Program-made: the position numbers and the translations under genes
In this document: positions 36,530-46,204 of the stretch, piece after piece
How the letters are laid out: each line of letters begins with the position of its first letter
Position numbering within the stretch: position 1 is the stretch's first letter
The notes under the pieces: generated by a model
Databases searched by the model: none
What the model was told of the DNA's origin: nothing
Seen by the model: the letters and a program-made list of their open reading frames with translations, nothing else
Assembly: GCF_003063505.1 (NCBI RefSeq)
Contig: NZ_NERW01000003.1
Span: 558,001 to 622,000, forward strand
Direction: 5' to 3'
Length of the DNA stretch: 64,000 nucleotides
Origin: Limnohabitans sp. T6-20
GTDB taxonomy: Bacteria > Pseudomonadota > Gammaproteobacteria > Burkholderiales > Burkholderiaceae_C

Positions 36530-37311
36530 GACTCGCACTTGGCATCTGTTACTCCGGCACGGCTTACCAAGGCTGGCAAAGCCAAAGCACGGGCTTGACC
36601 ATCCAGGACAAGCTTGAAAAAGCCTTGGCCAAATTTGCCGATGTACCGCGGGTCAGCACTTTGTGTGCCGGCCGCACCGATGCGGGTGTGCACGGCTTGA
36701 TGCAGGTGGTGCACTTTGACACCGAGATCGAACGCGACACCCATTCCTGGGTGCGGGGCACCAACCGGTATTTGCCTCCAGACATCGCGGTGCAGTGGGC
36801 GCAAGTGGTGCCCGACAGCTTTCACTGCCGCGCCAGTGCCACGGGCCGGCGCTATGTTTATGTGCTGCTCGACTCGATCGTGCGCCCCAGCCTGGAAGCG
36901 GGCCGCGTGGGTTGGGTTTACCGACCGCTGAGCGAAGAGGCCATGCGTCAGGCCAGCTTGCATTTGTTGGGTGAACACGACTTTTCTTCATTCAGAGCCA
37001 GCAGCTGCCAAGCCTTGTCGCCCGTGAAGACACTGCGGCATATCCGCATTGCCAAGCACGGCGCATATTGGCGCTTCGAGTTTGAGGGCAACGCCTTTTT
37101 GCACCACATGATCCGCAACATCATGGGCTGCTTGGTCACCATTGGCCAAGGCAACCAGACGCCGGACTGGATGCGCGAGGTGCTACACGCCAAAAGCCGC
37201 GATGCAGCTGCCCCCACGTTTTCGCCTGACGGCCTGTATTTTGCCGGGCCCATCTACAGTCCTGAATGGGGCCTGCCCGACACCACCCCCGCTTTTGATT
37301 GGTTGCCATGA
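36526..37311 (+). CDS. truA: tRNA pseudouridine(38-40) synthase
   Basis: 261 aa, GTG start at 36526 (VRLALGICYSGTAYQGWQ) overlapping the fimV stop. Converts uridines 38-40 of the anticodon arm to pseudouridine. The catalytic Asp is in CAGRTDAGVHG (about residue 51), and the basic RATGRRYVY-like loop and FLHHMIRN helix follow. The stop overlaps the trpF start by 4 bp (ATGA), so fimV–truA–trpF are coupled. Confidence 0.95.
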   Translation: MRLALGICYSGTAYQGWQSQSTGLTIQDKLEKALAKFADVPRVSTLCAGRTDAGVHGLMQVVHFDTEIERDTHSWVRGTNRYLPPDIAVQWAQVVPDSFHCRASATGRRYVYVLLDSIVRPSLEAGRVGWVYRPLSEEAMRQASLHLLGEHDFSSFRASSCQALSPVKTLRHIRIAKHGAYWRFEFEGNAFLHHMIRNIMGCLVTIGQGNQTPDWMREVLHAKSRDAAAPTFSPDGLYFAGPIYSPEWGLPDTTPAFDWLP

Positions 37312-37985
37312 CGCCGCAACAACGCACTCGCATCAAAATGTGCGGCTTCACTCGCGAAGCCGACGTGATGGCCGCCTGTGCTGCCGGCGCAGACGCCATT
37401 GGTTTTGTGCTCTACCCGCCCAGCCCACGCAGCGTGAGCATTGAACGTGCGGCCGAACTGGCCCGTTGGCTGCCCGCCTTTGTGATGCCCGTTCTGCTGT
37501 TCGTCAACGACACGCCCGAGCGCATCCAGTCAGCCTGCTCGGCTGTGCCCGGAGCCTTGCTCCAATTTCACGGTGATGAGAGCCCCGAATTTTGCGCAGC
37601 CATGAGTCTGGCCACAGGTCGTCCCCACCTCAAAGCCGCCCGAATCCCCCTGTCCGGGGTGGCCGACTTCGACTTGCTAGAATTTGCGCTCCTTCACCAG
37701 CAAGCCCAAGCCCTCTTGCTCGACGCTCATGTCGACGGATACGGCGGCGGCGGGAAAACATTCAATTGGTCACTGCTGCCACCAAACGTCAATGCTCACC
37801 TCGTTTTGTCTGGTGGACTCACACCTGCAAACGTGGGCGATGGCATTCGGGCGCTGCGCTCACGCGGGCTGTCGCTGGCCGTTGACGTGAGCTCGGGCAT
37901 CGAGGCCGCCAAGGGCCTGAAAGATGCCGAAAAAATCCAGCAATTCGTGGCAGCCGTGCGTGCGGCCGATGCTGACCCCCTTTGA
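37308..37985 (+). CDS. trpF: Phosphoribosylanthranilate isomerase
   Basis: 225 aa. Amadori rearrangement of phosphoribosylanthranilate in tryptophan synthesis. General base Cys is in RIKMCGFTR near the start and general acid Asp in LLLDAHVDGYGGGGKTFNW; phosphate-binding LSGGLTPANV and DVSSGIE follow. ATG 37308 overlaps the truA stop. It lies 34 bp before trpB; trpC and trpD are not in the window. Confidence 0.95.
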   Translation: MTPQQRTRIKMCGFTREADVMAACAAGADAIGFVLYPPSPRSVSIERAAELARWLPAFVMPVLLFVNDTPERIQSACSAVPGALLQFHGDESPEFCAAMSLATGRPHLKAARIPLSGVADFDLLEFALLHQQAQALLLDAHVDGYGGGGKTFNWSLLPPNVNAHLVLSGGLTPANVGDGIRALRSRGLSLAVDVSSGIEAAKGLKDAEKIQQFVAAVRAADADPL

Positions 37986-38019
37986 ATTTTTCCCGGGCTG
38001 AACCCCGGCACCACTTGCC

Positions 38020-39303
38020 ATGTACGACTACCAACAACCCGACGCCAAGGGCCATTTCGGCATTTATGGCGGCAGCTTTGTGTCAGAAACCCTGACGCAC
38101 GCCATCAACGAACTCAAAGCCGCTTACGTCAAATACCAGCACGACCCTGAATTCATCGCCGAATTCAAGTCCGAGCTGGCGCACTTTGTGGGCCGCCCCT
38201 CGCCCGTCTACCACGCAGCCCGCATGAGCCGCGAGATGGGCGGCGCGCAGATTTTCTTGAAGCGCGAAGACCTCAACCACACTGGCGCGCACAAGATCAA
38301 CAACACCATTGGCCAGGCCATGCTCGCCAAACGCATGGGCAAGCCGCGCATCATTGCCGAGACCGGCGCGGGCCAGCACGGCGTGGCCACGGCCACCATC
38401 TGCGCCCGTTACGGGCTGGAGTGCGTGGTTTACATGGGCGCTGAAGACGTCAAACGCCAAAGCCCCAACGTCTACCGCATGAAGCTCCTGGGCGCGACCG
38501 TGGTGCCTGTCGAATCCGGCAGCAAAACCCTGAAAGACGCCCTGAATGAAGCCATGCGTGACTGGGTGGCCAACGTGGACAACACCTTCTACATCATCGG
38601 CACTGTGGCGGGCCCGCACCCCTACCCCATGATGGTGCGCGACTTCCAGAGCGTGATCGGCGAAGAATGCCTCACGCAAATGCCCGAGATGTTCAAGAGC
38701 CTGAAAATGGCCGAGGAACAGCCTGACGCGGTGATCGCCTGCGTGGGCGGTGGCAGCAATGCCATGGGCATCTTCTACCCCTACATCCCGTTTGAAAAAA
38801 CCCGCCTGATCGGCGTGGAAGCGGCCGGTGAAGGCATGGACACGGGCAAGCACTCGGCATCGCTGCAATTGGGCAGCCCCGGCGTGCTGCACGGCAACCG
38901 CACCTACATCCTGCAAGACGAGAATGGCCAGATCACCGAAACGCACAGCGTGAGCGCCGGTCTGGACTACCCTGGTGTGGGCCCCGAACATGCTTTCCTG
39001 AAAGACATTGGCCGCGCCGAGTACGTCGGCATCACTGACAAGGAAGCGCTCGAAGCCTTCCATTACCTGTGCCGCACCGAAGGCATCATCCCGGCGTTGG
39101 AGTCGAGCCACGCCGTGGCCTACGCCATGAAGCTGGCCAAAACCATGCGCTCCGACCAGTCGATTCTGGTCAACCTGTCGGGCCGGGGCGACAAGGACAT
39201 CGGTACCGTGGCCGACTTGTCGAACGCCGACTTCTATTGCCGCCCCAGCTGCCAGGGCCAGTCGGTCAAAGGCGGCGAGCAGCCCGTCAATTTTTCCAAA
39301 TAA
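38020..39303 (+). CDS. trpB: Tryptophan synthase beta chain
   Basis: 427 aa. Joins indole and serine; PLP is bound by the Lys in [11 protein letters not shown] (about residue 91), with the GGGSNAMG phosphate cup and the [16 protein letters not shown] signature. The N-terminal [10 protein letters not shown] start and full length indicate an intact gene. It is separated from trpA by a 100-bp gap with a REP-like pair. Confidence 0.96.
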   Translation: MYDYQQPDAKGHFGIYGGSFVSETLTHAINELKAAYVKYQHDPEFIAEFKSELAHFVGRPSPVYHAARMSREMGGAQIFLKREDLNHTGAHKINNTIGQAMLAKRMGKPRIIAETGAGQHGVATATICARYGLECVVYMGAEDVKRQSPNVYRMKLLGATVVPVESGSKTLKDALNEAMRDWVANVDNTFYIIGTVAGPHPYPMMVRDFQSVIGEECLTQMPEMFKSLKMAEEQPDAVIACVGGGSNAMGIFYPYIPFEKTRLIGVEAAGEGMDTGKHSASLQLGSPGVLHGNRTYILQDENGQITETHSVSAGLDYPGVGPEHAFLKDIGRAEYVGITDKEALEAFHYLCRTEGIIPALESSHAVAYAMKLAKTMRSDQSILVNLSGRGDKDIGTVADLSNADFYCRPSCQGQSVKGGEQPVNFSK

Positions 39304-39309
39304 TCCCTC

Positions 39310-39384
39310 GTGGGAGGCCGCCCCTGCGGCCGAATGGTTTTCTTCGTTGTTCACCCATTCGCGAGCAGGGGCTCGCTCCTACAA
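39310..39384. repeat. REP-like paired hairpins, trpB–trpA gap
   Basis: The forward arm (39310-39337) has GTGGGAG and stem GGCCGC/GCGGCC, loop CCCT. The inverted arm (39356-39384) is GCGAGC/GCTCGC on the minus strand, same loop, with flank variant CTCCTACA. It lies inside the trp operon, 20 bp before trpA. Confidence 0.7.
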
Positions 39385-39403
39385 AGACAGAAATGGTCAT
39401 TCC

Positions 39404-40213
39404 ATGAGCCGCATCGACGCCACCCTCTCCGCCCTCAAAGCCCAGGGCCGCAAAGCCCTGATTCCCTATGTCACGGCCGGTTTCCCGCAAGCGGGCACCA
39501 CCGTGCCCCTGATGCACGCCATGGCCGCAGCCGGGGCCGACATCATCGAGCTGGGGGTCCCTTTCTCTGACCCATCGGCCGACGGCCCCGTCATCCAGAA
39601 AGCCGGTGACAAAGCGCTGGCGCTGGGCATTGGCACCGTACAGGTGCTGGCCATGGTGCGCGAGTTCCGCCAGACCAATGCCACCACCCCGGTGGTGATG
39701 ATGGGCTACGCCAACCCCGTGGAGCGCTACGACCAAAAGCACGGCACCGACAGCTTCATCCGCGACGCCTCGGCCGCCGGTGTGGACGGCGTGCTGATCG
39801 TGGACTACCCGCCCGAAGAATGCGTGGAATTTGCCGCCAAACTGCGCGCCCACAGCATGGACCTGATCTTTTTGCTGGCCCCCACCAGCACCGACGAGCG
39901 CATGCAGCAGGTGGCCCAGGTGGCCAGCGGCTATGTGTATTACGTGTCGCTCAAGGGCGTGACGGGCTCGGGCACCCTCGACACCGACGCGGTCGAAGCC
40001 ATGCTGCCGCGCATCCGCCAGCAAGTGAGCGTGCCGGTGGGCGTGGGTTTTGGCATCCGCGACGCCCAGACTGCCAAAGCCATCAGCCGCGTGGCCGACG
40101 CGGTGGTGATCGGCTCGCGCCTGATCCAGCTGATCGACGCCGCCCCGGCAGACCGCATCAATGCCGTGGCGGGTGAGTTCCTTTCGGGCATCCGACAAGC
40201 GCTGGACGCCTGA
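39404..40213 (+). CDS. trpA: Tryptophan synthase alpha chain
   Basis: 269 aa from ATG 39404 ([23 protein letters not shown]); the longer frame begins inside the REP-like pair. Retro-aldol cleavage of indole-3-glycerol phosphate. Catalytic Glu and Asp are in [26 protein letters not shown] and GFGIRDAQ bind phosphate. It converges with the acyl-CoA carboxylase operon. Confidence 0.96.
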   Translation: MSRIDATLSALKAQGRKALIPYVTAGFPQAGTTVPLMHAMAAAGADIIELGVPFSDPSADGPVIQKAGDKALALGIGTVQVLAMVREFRQTNATTPVVMMGYANPVERYDQKHGTDSFIRDASAAGVDGVLIVDYPPEECVEFAAKLRAHSMDLIFLLAPTSTDERMQQVAQVASGYVYYVSLKGVTGSGTLDTDAVEAMLPRIRQQVSVPVGVGFGIRDAQTAKAISRVADAVVIGSRLIQLIDAAPADRINAVAGEFLSGIRQALDA

Positions 40214-40230
40214 GCCTGAGCCTTTCACAC

Positions 40231-40255
40231 CCGCACCGCCCCACTGAAGGTGCGG
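40231..40255. terminator. Hairpin between trpA and the carboxyltransferase gene
   Basis: CCGCACC pairs with GGTGCGG over an 11-nt loop between two convergent genes. No U-tract on either strand. Confidence 0.35.
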
Positions 40256-40268
40256 CACGGCGGCGGGG

Positions 40269-41840
40269 TCAACTGCGTGTTTGACTCCGCTCAGTCTTCA
40301 CCCTCTCCCACGCATCCTCGACCCAGTCACACAAAATGCCACGGGTCTCCCGAGGGTCGATGATGTCCAAAATGCCGAACTTCTCGGCCGTGCGGAACGG
40401 CGAAGTCATGTTCAGGTAAAAGGCCTCCAGCTCGGCACGCTTGGCGGCCGGATCGGGCGCGGCGTCGATTTCGGTCTTGTGCGCGGCCATCACGCCGCCT
40501 TCGATGGGGATCGAGCCCCAGCGGGCCGAAGGCCAGGCGTAACGCAGGTTCAGCGCCTCGCCGTATTTGGGGGCATGCAAGGCCCCGGCCATGCCAAAGC
40601 AGCGGCGAATCAGGATCGACACCCAAGGCGATTGGCAGTCGTGCAGCGCTTCGCCCACGCGCAGGGCACCCAGCAGCGTGCCGTCGATCTCTGCTTCCAG
40701 CCCGGTCTGGTTGCCCGGCTGATCGACAAAGTTGACCACCGGCAGGCCGAACTGGCTGCACAGCTTGACGTGCCGTTCCATCTTGTAAGCCGCCTGCAGC
40801 GTCATGGCACCGCCTTGCACTTTCGGATCATTGGCGATCACGCCCACCGGCATGCCGTTCAGGCGGGCCAGCGCGGTGATGACCGAGCCGCCCTGGTAGC
40901 GGCCCATCTCAAACAAGGAGCCGCTGTCCATGACCGAGGCCAGGATTTTGCGCGGGTCGTAAATCTTGCGGCGGTCACGCGGAATCGCGTCCTTGAGCCA
41001 ATCGTCGGCCCGCCAGGGATCGTCCTGCGGCGCGGTCACGGGGGGCAGGTGGTGCACGCTGCGTGGGAGGTAGCTCAAAAAGCGTTTGGCTTGCGCAAGC
41101 GCATCGGCTTCGTCTTCGGCCTCGTTGTGAACCAGCGCGCTCTTGCGGTGCACCATGTGCCCGCCCAAGTCGTTTTTGTCGACCTCTTGCGCATACGCCT
41201 GCCGCACCACATGCGGGCCAGCGGCCATGACTTGTGCCTGATCGCGCACCATCACCGAAAAATGCGAGGACAGCACTTTGACAGCCCCTTGCCCCACACA
41301 GGCCCCGAGGGCCACCCCCACCACGGGCACCGTCTTGAGCAGCTCCTGTGCAGGCCAGCTCGGATATTCAGGAATCTTGGTGCCGCCGATTTGCATAAGC
41401 AGCTTGACGCTGCCGCCGGCCGAATCGACCAGACGCACCAGTGGCATGTGCAACTGATGGGCCATGCGCTCGATGTAGATCCATTTGTCGGCAATGGTCG
41501 CCTCGGAGGATCCGGCCCGGATCGTGAAGTCGTCCGCATGCACCGCCACCTTGCGGCCATCGATGCGGCCGGTACCCACAATGGCGTTGGTGGGCTCCAG
41601 CCGTTCAAACGCACCGTCTGCGCTGTAGCGGCCTTTGCCCGCCAGCGCACCCAGTTCGCGGAAGGTGCCGTCATCGAAGATCGCGTCGATGCGCTCGCGG
41701 GCGTTCATGCGGCCACTGGCCTTGAAGCGCGCCAGTGCCTCGCCGCCGCCCATGGCACGGGCGTGTGCACGCCGCGTCTGCAGCTCGCTCAGTTCAGCGG
41801 CCCATTCACCTGCAGGTTCAAAAGTTGTCCAGCCTGTCAT
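40269..41840 (-). CDS. Acyl-CoA carboxylase carboxyltransferase subunit (PccB/MccB type)
   Basis: 523 aa from ATG 41840, which overlaps the preceding stop (ATGA); upstream in-frame residues are not family-like. Transfers CO2 from carboxybiotin to an acyl-CoA. Two crotonase-like halves are visible: GRIDGRKVAVHADDFTIRAGS and VRLVDSAGGSVKLLMQIGG in the N half (acyl-CoA site); GMPVGVIANDP and VNFVDQPGNQTGLEAE in the C half (biotin site). Its partners are the biotin carrier at 44874 and probably an unlinked biotin carboxylase. The substrate cannot be fixed from sequence. Confidence 0.87.
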   Translation of the reverse strand: MTGWTTFEPAGEWAAELSELQTRRAHARAMGGGEALARFKASGRMNARERIDAIFDDGTFRELGALAGKGRYSADGAFERLEPTNAIVGTGRIDGRKVAVHADDFTIRAGSSEATIADKWIYIERMAHQLHMPLVRLVDSAGGSVKLLMQIGGTKIPEYPSWPAQELLKTVPVVGVALGACVGQGAVKVLSSHFSVMVRDQAQVMAAGPHVVRQAYAQEVDKNDLGGHMVHRKSALVHNEAEDEADALAQAKRFLSYLPRSVHHLPPVTAPQDDPWRADDWLKDAIPRDRRKIYDPRKILASVMDSGSLFEMGRYQGGSVITALARLNGMPVGVIANDPKVQGGAMTLQAAYKMERHVKLCSQFGLPVVNFVDQPGNQTGLEAEIDGTLLGALRVGEALHDCQSPWVSILIRRCFGMAGALHAPKYGEALNLRYAWPSARWGSIPIEGGVMAAHKTEIDAAPDPAAKRAELEAFYLNMTSPFRTAEKFGILDIIDPRETRGILCDWVEDAWERVKTERSQTRS

Positions 41841-42835
41841 GCCGCCCCCAGAGCCAGTGCACTCACCAAAGCGCGGGTTTCGGTCAGCTCGGCCTCCAGG
41901 TAGCGGTGCGAATCCACATACCCTTTGAACATCGGCTGGTTGCCAGACTTCTCGACCATGGCCCGCCACTCGGAGGATTCGGCCACTTTGCGCAGTGCCT
42001 CTTCCCAAAAGCGGATCTGTTCAGCATCCACACCGGCAGGCAACAGCACGCCGTTGTAACTCACATAGTCGGCAGCCACGCCTTGCTCACGCCAGGTGGG
42101 AATGCCGGCCAGCAGGCCGGTACCCCGACGCGGTGCAGCACTGGCCAGCACGCGCACCTTGCCCGCTTGCACCTGCGGCATCACGGCGGGGCTGGTGGCC
42201 GAGACCACGTCCACATTGCCCCCCAGCAAGGCGGTCATGGACTCGCCCGATGAGCGAAACGGCACCACGGTCAATTTGTCCACCGCGATGCCCGCCACCT
42301 TGAGCGGCTTGGCGATCGCCAGGTGGGTGTTGAGCCCACGGGTCGGCGCGACCGCAAAGCTGACTGCGCCCGGATCCTGCCGCAGGCGTGCCAGCAGGTC
42401 CTGCAGGGTTCGCAGCGGGCTGTCAGCGCGCACCGCCACCAAAGAGGTTTCTTCCACCATCATGGCTACCGGCACGAATTCGCGCATGTCGGCCTTGAGG
42501 ATGCCCGTGGCCTGACCGGCAATGCTGCCAGTGTGAAAGGTGCCGAGGTGGTGCGCGTTGCCGCGATTGCGCTGCAGCTGCTGCAGCCCCAGCAAGCCGG
42601 CAGCGCCAGGCTTGTTGTCGGCCAACACGGTCTGGCCGTTCAAGAGCTGCATTTTTTCCAGCACGGTCTTGATGCCACGGGCATACAAATCCACCGAGCC
42701 ACCGGGGGCCACGCCAATCACGTAGCGGATCATTTCGGATGGCTTCCAGCCCGCCTCGGTGGCCAGCACCGAAGGCACCAGCGCAGCGCCTGCCATCAGG
42801 CCCAAGGCCTGGCGACGGTCAATCAATGTGTTCAT
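41837..42835 (-). CDS. Bug/TctC-family periplasmic solute-binding protein
   Basis: 332 aa from ATG 42835 (MNTLIDRRQALGLMAGAALV), with a twin-Arg-like DRRQALGLMAG leader and likely cleavage after VLATEA. Typical Bug features: MIRYVIGVAPGGSVDLYARGI, LADNKPGAAGLLG and a late YVSYNGVLLPAGV. Such proteins bind carboxylates for tripartite tricarboxylate transporters; the TctA/TctB membrane parts are not in the window, as is usual for Bug proteins. Placed between CoA-transferase and carboxyltransferase genes, so it may deliver the acid that this operon consumes. Confidence 0.85.
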   Translation of the reverse strand: MNTLIDRRQALGLMAGAALVPSVLATEAGWKPSEMIRYVIGVAPGGSVDLYARGIKTVLEKMQLLNGQTVLADNKPGAAGLLGLQQLQRNRGNAHHLGTFHTGSIAGQATGILKADMREFVPVAMMVEETSLVAVRADSPLRTLQDLLARLRQDPGAVSFAVAPTRGLNTHLAIAKPLKVAGIAVDKLTVVPFRSSGESMTALLGGNVDVVSATSPAVMPQVQAGKVRVLASAAPRRGTGLLAGIPTWREQGVAADYVSYNGVLLPAGVDAEQIRFWEEALRKVAESSEWRAMVEKSGNQPMFKGYVDSHRYLEAELTETRALVSALALGAA

Positions 42836-42896
42836 GAGATGTCCTTTCAGATCGGGGAAGAATTCACAAAAAGTGCAGATGGCCATGGCCAACAGG

Positions 42897-44123
42897 TCAT
42901 GCGGGTGGCCACCCCAGTTCTTGCAGCACTGCTTCGGTGTCCTGGCCCAGGGTCGGCCCGGTACGCACGATGGCACCGGGGGTGGCCGACAGGCGGGGCA
43001 CGATGCCCGTCTGCACGGTGTGCCCCAGCTGCGGATGCGGCACTTGTTGCAGCATCTGACGCGCCCGGAAATGCGGGTCCTGAAAAATGTCGGCGATCGT
43101 GTACACAGGCGTCGCAGGCACTTGTGCCTGTTGCAACATCTGCACCAGCGCAGGGGTTTCAAAGCCCCGGCTCCAGTCGGCAATGATGGCGTCGATGGCC
43201 CGCATGTTCTCCGGCTTGCCCCGTGCCTGAATGGACTCGAACCTCGGATCGGTCAGCAAATACGGCTTTTGCATCAGGGCCACCAGACGCTGCCAAGTCG
43301 GCTGGCTGTTGGCGGCAACCAGCACCCAGCCGCCATCCTTGGCCGGATAAGAACTGTTGGGGGCCATCGAGGGCAGGTTGGAACCCTCGCGCATCGGCAC
43401 AATGCCCAGTTTGTCGTGCGCTGGCACGATGGGCTCCATTTGGGTAAATGCCGCCTCGTAAAGCGCAACATCCACCACCTGCCCCTTGCCGGTGTGCTGG
43501 CGCGCATGGATGGCGGCCATGGCACCAAAGGCGGCATAGACAGACGACAGGTAATCGGTGGTGGCCAGCGCCACGCGAGCGGGCGGGCGGTCTGGGTCAC
43601 CGGTCATGTGGCGCACGCCCCCCACCGCCTCGCAGATCGCGCCGTAGCCGGGCTGACCGGCATACGGCCCGTCCTGACCGAAACCACTGATGCGCACCAT
43701 GACCAGGCCCGGATTGCGGGCCGACAGGGCTTCATAGCCCAGCCCCAGGCGCTCCATCACGCCGGGGCGGTTGTTCTCCACCACGATGTCGGCGCGGGCC
43801 ATCAGCTCAAAAGCCACGTCGCGGCCCTGCGGGGTTTTGAGGTCAAGCACCACCGAGCGCTTGTTACGCAAGATGGAAGCGGCATACAGCGAGACGTTGT
43901 CAATGTGCTGGCCCATCTGGCGCACCGGGTCGCCCTCGGGCGGCTCGATCTTGATGACGTCAGCACCAAAATCTGCCAGCAGCCGAGCGCAGGCCGGCCC
44001 GGCAATCGTGGTGCAGACTTCGATGACCTTGAGGTCGGTCAGCGGGCCCTGACGTTGCGGCTGTGGCTTTACCCCTTGATCAGCCGGGTAATGATCAGCA
44101 GGGTGTTGGACGGACGCATTCAT
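42897..44123 (-). CDS. CaiB/BaiF family CoA-transferase
   Basis: 408 aa from ATG 44123, overlapping the regulator's stop. Class III CoA-transferase: LKVIEVCTTIAGPACARLLADFGADVIKIEPPEGDP near the N-terminus, the catalytic-Asp region RVALATTDYLSSVYAAFGAM and GSNLPSMAPNSSYPAKDGGW. It moves CoA between carboxylic acids through an aspartyl thioester. Here it would activate the substrate acid for the downstream carboxylase. Donor and acceptor are unknown. Confidence 0.87.
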   Translation of the reverse strand: MNASVQHPADHYPADQGVKPQPQRQGPLTDLKVIEVCTTIAGPACARLLADFGADVIKIEPPEGDPVRQMGQHIDNVSLYAASILRNKRSVVLDLKTPQGRDVAFELMARADIVVENNRPGVMERLGLGYEALSARNPGLVMVRISGFGQDGPYAGQPGYGAICEAVGGVRHMTGDPDRPPARVALATTDYLSSVYAAFGAMAAIHARQHTGKGQVVDVALYEAAFTQMEPIVPAHDKLGIVPMREGSNLPSMAPNSSYPAKDGGWVLVAANSQPTWQRLVALMQKPYLLTDPRFESIQARGKPENMRAIDAIIADWSRGFETPALVQMLQQAQVPATPVYTIADIFQDPHFRARQMLQQVPHPQLGHTVQTGIVPRLSATPGAIVRTGPTLGQDTEAVLQELGWPPA

Positions 44124-44860
44124 GACCGGGCCTCGCGTGTGCCCAGCAAGCGAACGGCCTCGTGTGCCGACTCGTCCATGCGCTGGCGTGTGAGTTGGAC
44201 CAATGCCTCCACATCGCTGGCTTGCAGCGCCAATATCGCCTGCTCCCACAGCTGCACCGAGCGCTGACGGCGTTCCAAAGACGCCAGCCCGAGTTTGCTG
44301 TAACGCAGCGTCTGCAAAGAAATCGAGGTCAGCATGCGCTGCAAGCGGCTGTTCCCGGTCAGGCGGACCACCAGGATCAACAAGCGGTAAGTGGTCTCGG
44401 CATAGGACTCTCCTGCTTCGGGGTCCTGCGCCAAAGTTTGCAGGCGGTGGGTGCCCGCCACCATCAAAGGAATGAGCTCCGGGCATGGACGCGACATCAG
44501 GCGACGCACCGCCACTTCAAACAGCCCGGCACGGATATCGAGCAGCTCGGTCAGCTCTTGCGCACTCAGCTCGGTCACGATGGCCCCTCGCCGCGCCAGC
44601 AAAGTGGCCAGACCTTCCCGCTCCAGAATGCGCAAGGCCTCGCGCACCGGCCCACGGCTGACCTGAAATTCATCGGCCAGCTCCTGCTCGCTGATGCGCT
44701 CACCCGGCAACAAACGGCCATCCAGAATGCGCTCGCCCACGCGGGCCGCGATCTGTTCGGGCACCGTCATCGTGGGCACATCCTGGTCCGCAAACAGTCG
44801 AAACACGACCGCGCTTTCCCATTCTTCTGCCGAAATCCGGGTTAATTCGATGTTGTTCAT
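44120..44860 (-). CDS. GntR-family regulator, FadR/FCD subfamily
   Basis: 246 aa from ATG 44860 (MNNIELTRISAEEW). The winged helix is at about 30-100: VPEQIAARVGERILDGRLLPGERISEQELADEFQVSRGPVREALRILEREGL. The all-helical FCD ligand domain follows (about 110-235), with acidic and His residues typical of metal-assisted acid binding. It sits inside the operon it probably controls. A 34-bp near-perfect palindrome just upstream of the first gene is its likely operator. Confidence 0.87.
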   Translation of the reverse strand: MNNIELTRISAEEWESAVVFRLFADQDVPTMTVPEQIAARVGERILDGRLLPGERISEQELADEFQVSRGPVREALRILEREGLATLLARRGAIVTELSAQELTELLDIRAGLFEVAVRRLMSRPCPELIPLMVAGTHRLQTLAQDPEAGESYAETTYRLLILVVRLTGNSRLQRMLTSISLQTLRYSKLGLASLERRQRSVQLWEQAILALQASDVEALVQLTRQRMDESAHEAVRLLGTREARS

Positions 44861-44873
44861 GTCAGCTCCCCGC

Positions 44874-45086
44874 TCAGTCCAAGGTGACCAGCCACTGGCC
44901 ATCGGCCACCGCTTCGCCCTCGTTCACGAAGACTTCGCGCACCGTCCCGTCAGCGGGCGCGTCCACCGGAATTTCCATCTTCATGGATTCAACGATCAAC
45001 AGCCCCTCACCGGCCAGCACCCGTTGGCCGGGCTGCACCAGCACTTTCCAGACACTGCCACTGATTTCAGAATGGATTTTTTTCAT
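44874..45086 (-). CDS. Biotin carboxyl carrier protein (stand-alone)
   Basis: 70 aa from ATG 45086 (MKKIHSEISGSVWKVLV); AAAGG lies upstream. A single biotinyl domain with the biotin-accepting Lys in ESMKMEIPVDAP. Stand-alone carriers of this size serve acyl-CoA or other biotin-dependent carboxylases. First gene of the operon, followed by the regulator after 13 bp. Confidence 0.87.
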   Translation of the reverse strand: MKKIHSEISGSVWKVLVQPGQRVLAGEGLLIVESMKMEIPVDAPADGTVREVFVNEGEAVADGQWLVTLD

Positions 45087-45099
45087 GAATTTACCTTTG

Positions 45100-45133
45100 A
45101 AAACATTGAGATTGTTAACAATCTTAATGTTTT
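45100..45133. promoter_or_regulatory. 34-bp near-perfect palindrome, candidate operator
   Basis: Centre TTGTTAACAA; 16 of 17 base pairs are symmetric (only 45108/45125 differ). It lies 14 bp upstream of the biotin-carrier ATG and overlaps a weak promoter-like TTGAAA on the minus strand. The length and symmetry fit a dimer (or pair of dimers) of an FCD-type GntR protein. Confidence 0.65.
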
Positions 45134-45318
45134 TCAAATCAGTGAAAACCCTTCAGAGCACAAACGGCAGCCAACTTTGCAAGTCAATGCCGCACGGTCA
45201 TGAATCTCAAGGGGGTGCACGGGTCAGGTGTTTCGGGTACCACCGCCTTGAAAGCTTCGCCATGTGAAATGGGCTCTGTCCCGTTTCAACGATAATTCGC
45301 CGCTGAAGGAGATCCCTC

Positions 45319-46191
45319 ATGAGTTGGCTAGAAAAATTGCTTCCCCCCAAGATCCAGCACACCGACCCGGCCGATCGTCGCCAGGTGCCCGAAGGCTTGT
45401 GGGTCAAATGCCCCAGCTGCGAGACCGTGCTCTACAAGACCGACCTCGAAGAAAACCAGAATGTCTGCCCCGGCTGCTCGCACCACCTGCGCATCGGTGC
45501 CCGCGCACGCCTGAACGGTTTCCTGGACGGCGAAGGCCGCTACGAAATCGGTCAGGAAGTGGTGCCGGTCGATGCCTTGAAGTTCAAAGACAGCCGCAAA
45601 TACCCTGAGCGCCTGAAAGAAGCCATGAACAACACGGGCGAAACCGACGCCTTGGTGGTCATGGGTGGTGCCGTGCACAACATCGAATTGGTGGTGGCCT
45701 GTTTTGAGTTCGACTTCATGGGCGGCTCCATGGGCTCCGTGGTGGGTGAGCGTTTTGTGCGCGGCGTCGAAACCGCCATCGAGCAAAAAGTGCCTTTCGT
45801 CTGCTTTACGGCCACCGGTGGCGCACGCATGCAAGAAGGCCTGTTGTCGCTGATGCAAATGGCCAAAACCAATGCGGCGCTGACCCGTCTGGCCAAAAAA
45901 GGCCTGCCCTACATCAGCGTGCTGACCGACCCGACCATGGGCGGCGTGTCGGCCGGTTTTGCCTTTTTGGGCGATGTGGTCATTGCCGAACCCAAAGCGC
46001 TGATCGGTTTTGCCGGTCCCCGCGTGATCGAAAGCACCGTGCGCGTAACCTTGCCCGAAGGCTTCCAGCGCGCCGAGTTCCTGCAAACCAAAGGCGCAGT
46101 CGACTTCATTTGCGACCGCCGCGAACTGCGCAAGACCATCGCCAGCACCTTGGCCATGCTGCAGCGCCAGCCGGCCGATGCGGTGAGCTGA
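45319..46191 (+). CDS. accD: Acetyl-CoA carboxylase carboxyltransferase subunit beta
   Basis: 290 aa. First committed step of fatty acid synthesis, with AccA, AccB and AccC encoded elsewhere. The N-terminal four-Cys zinc ribbon (CPSC at about 31-34, CPGC at about 50-53) marks AccD; the crotonase-like core has [15 protein letters not shown] and [18 protein letters not shown] precedes the ATG by about 8 bp. It is downstream of the Trp genes in many Burkholderiales; here the minus-strand carboxylase operon is inserted between. Confidence 0.96.
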   Translation: MSWLEKLLPPKIQHTDPADRRQVPEGLWVKCPSCETVLYKTDLEENQNVCPGCSHHLRIGARARLNGFLDGEGRYEIGQEVVPVDALKFKDSRKYPERLKEAMNNTGETDALVVMGGAVHNIELVVACFEFDFMGGSMGSVVGERFVRGVETAIEQKVPFVCFTATGGARMQEGLLSLMQMAKTNAALTRLAKKGLPYISVLTDPTMGGVSAGFAFLGDVVIAEPKALIGFAGPRVIESTVRVTLPEGFQRAEFLQTKGAVDFICDRRELRKTIASTLAMLQRQPADAVS

Positions 46192-46204
46192 CACGGGCCA
46201 AGGT

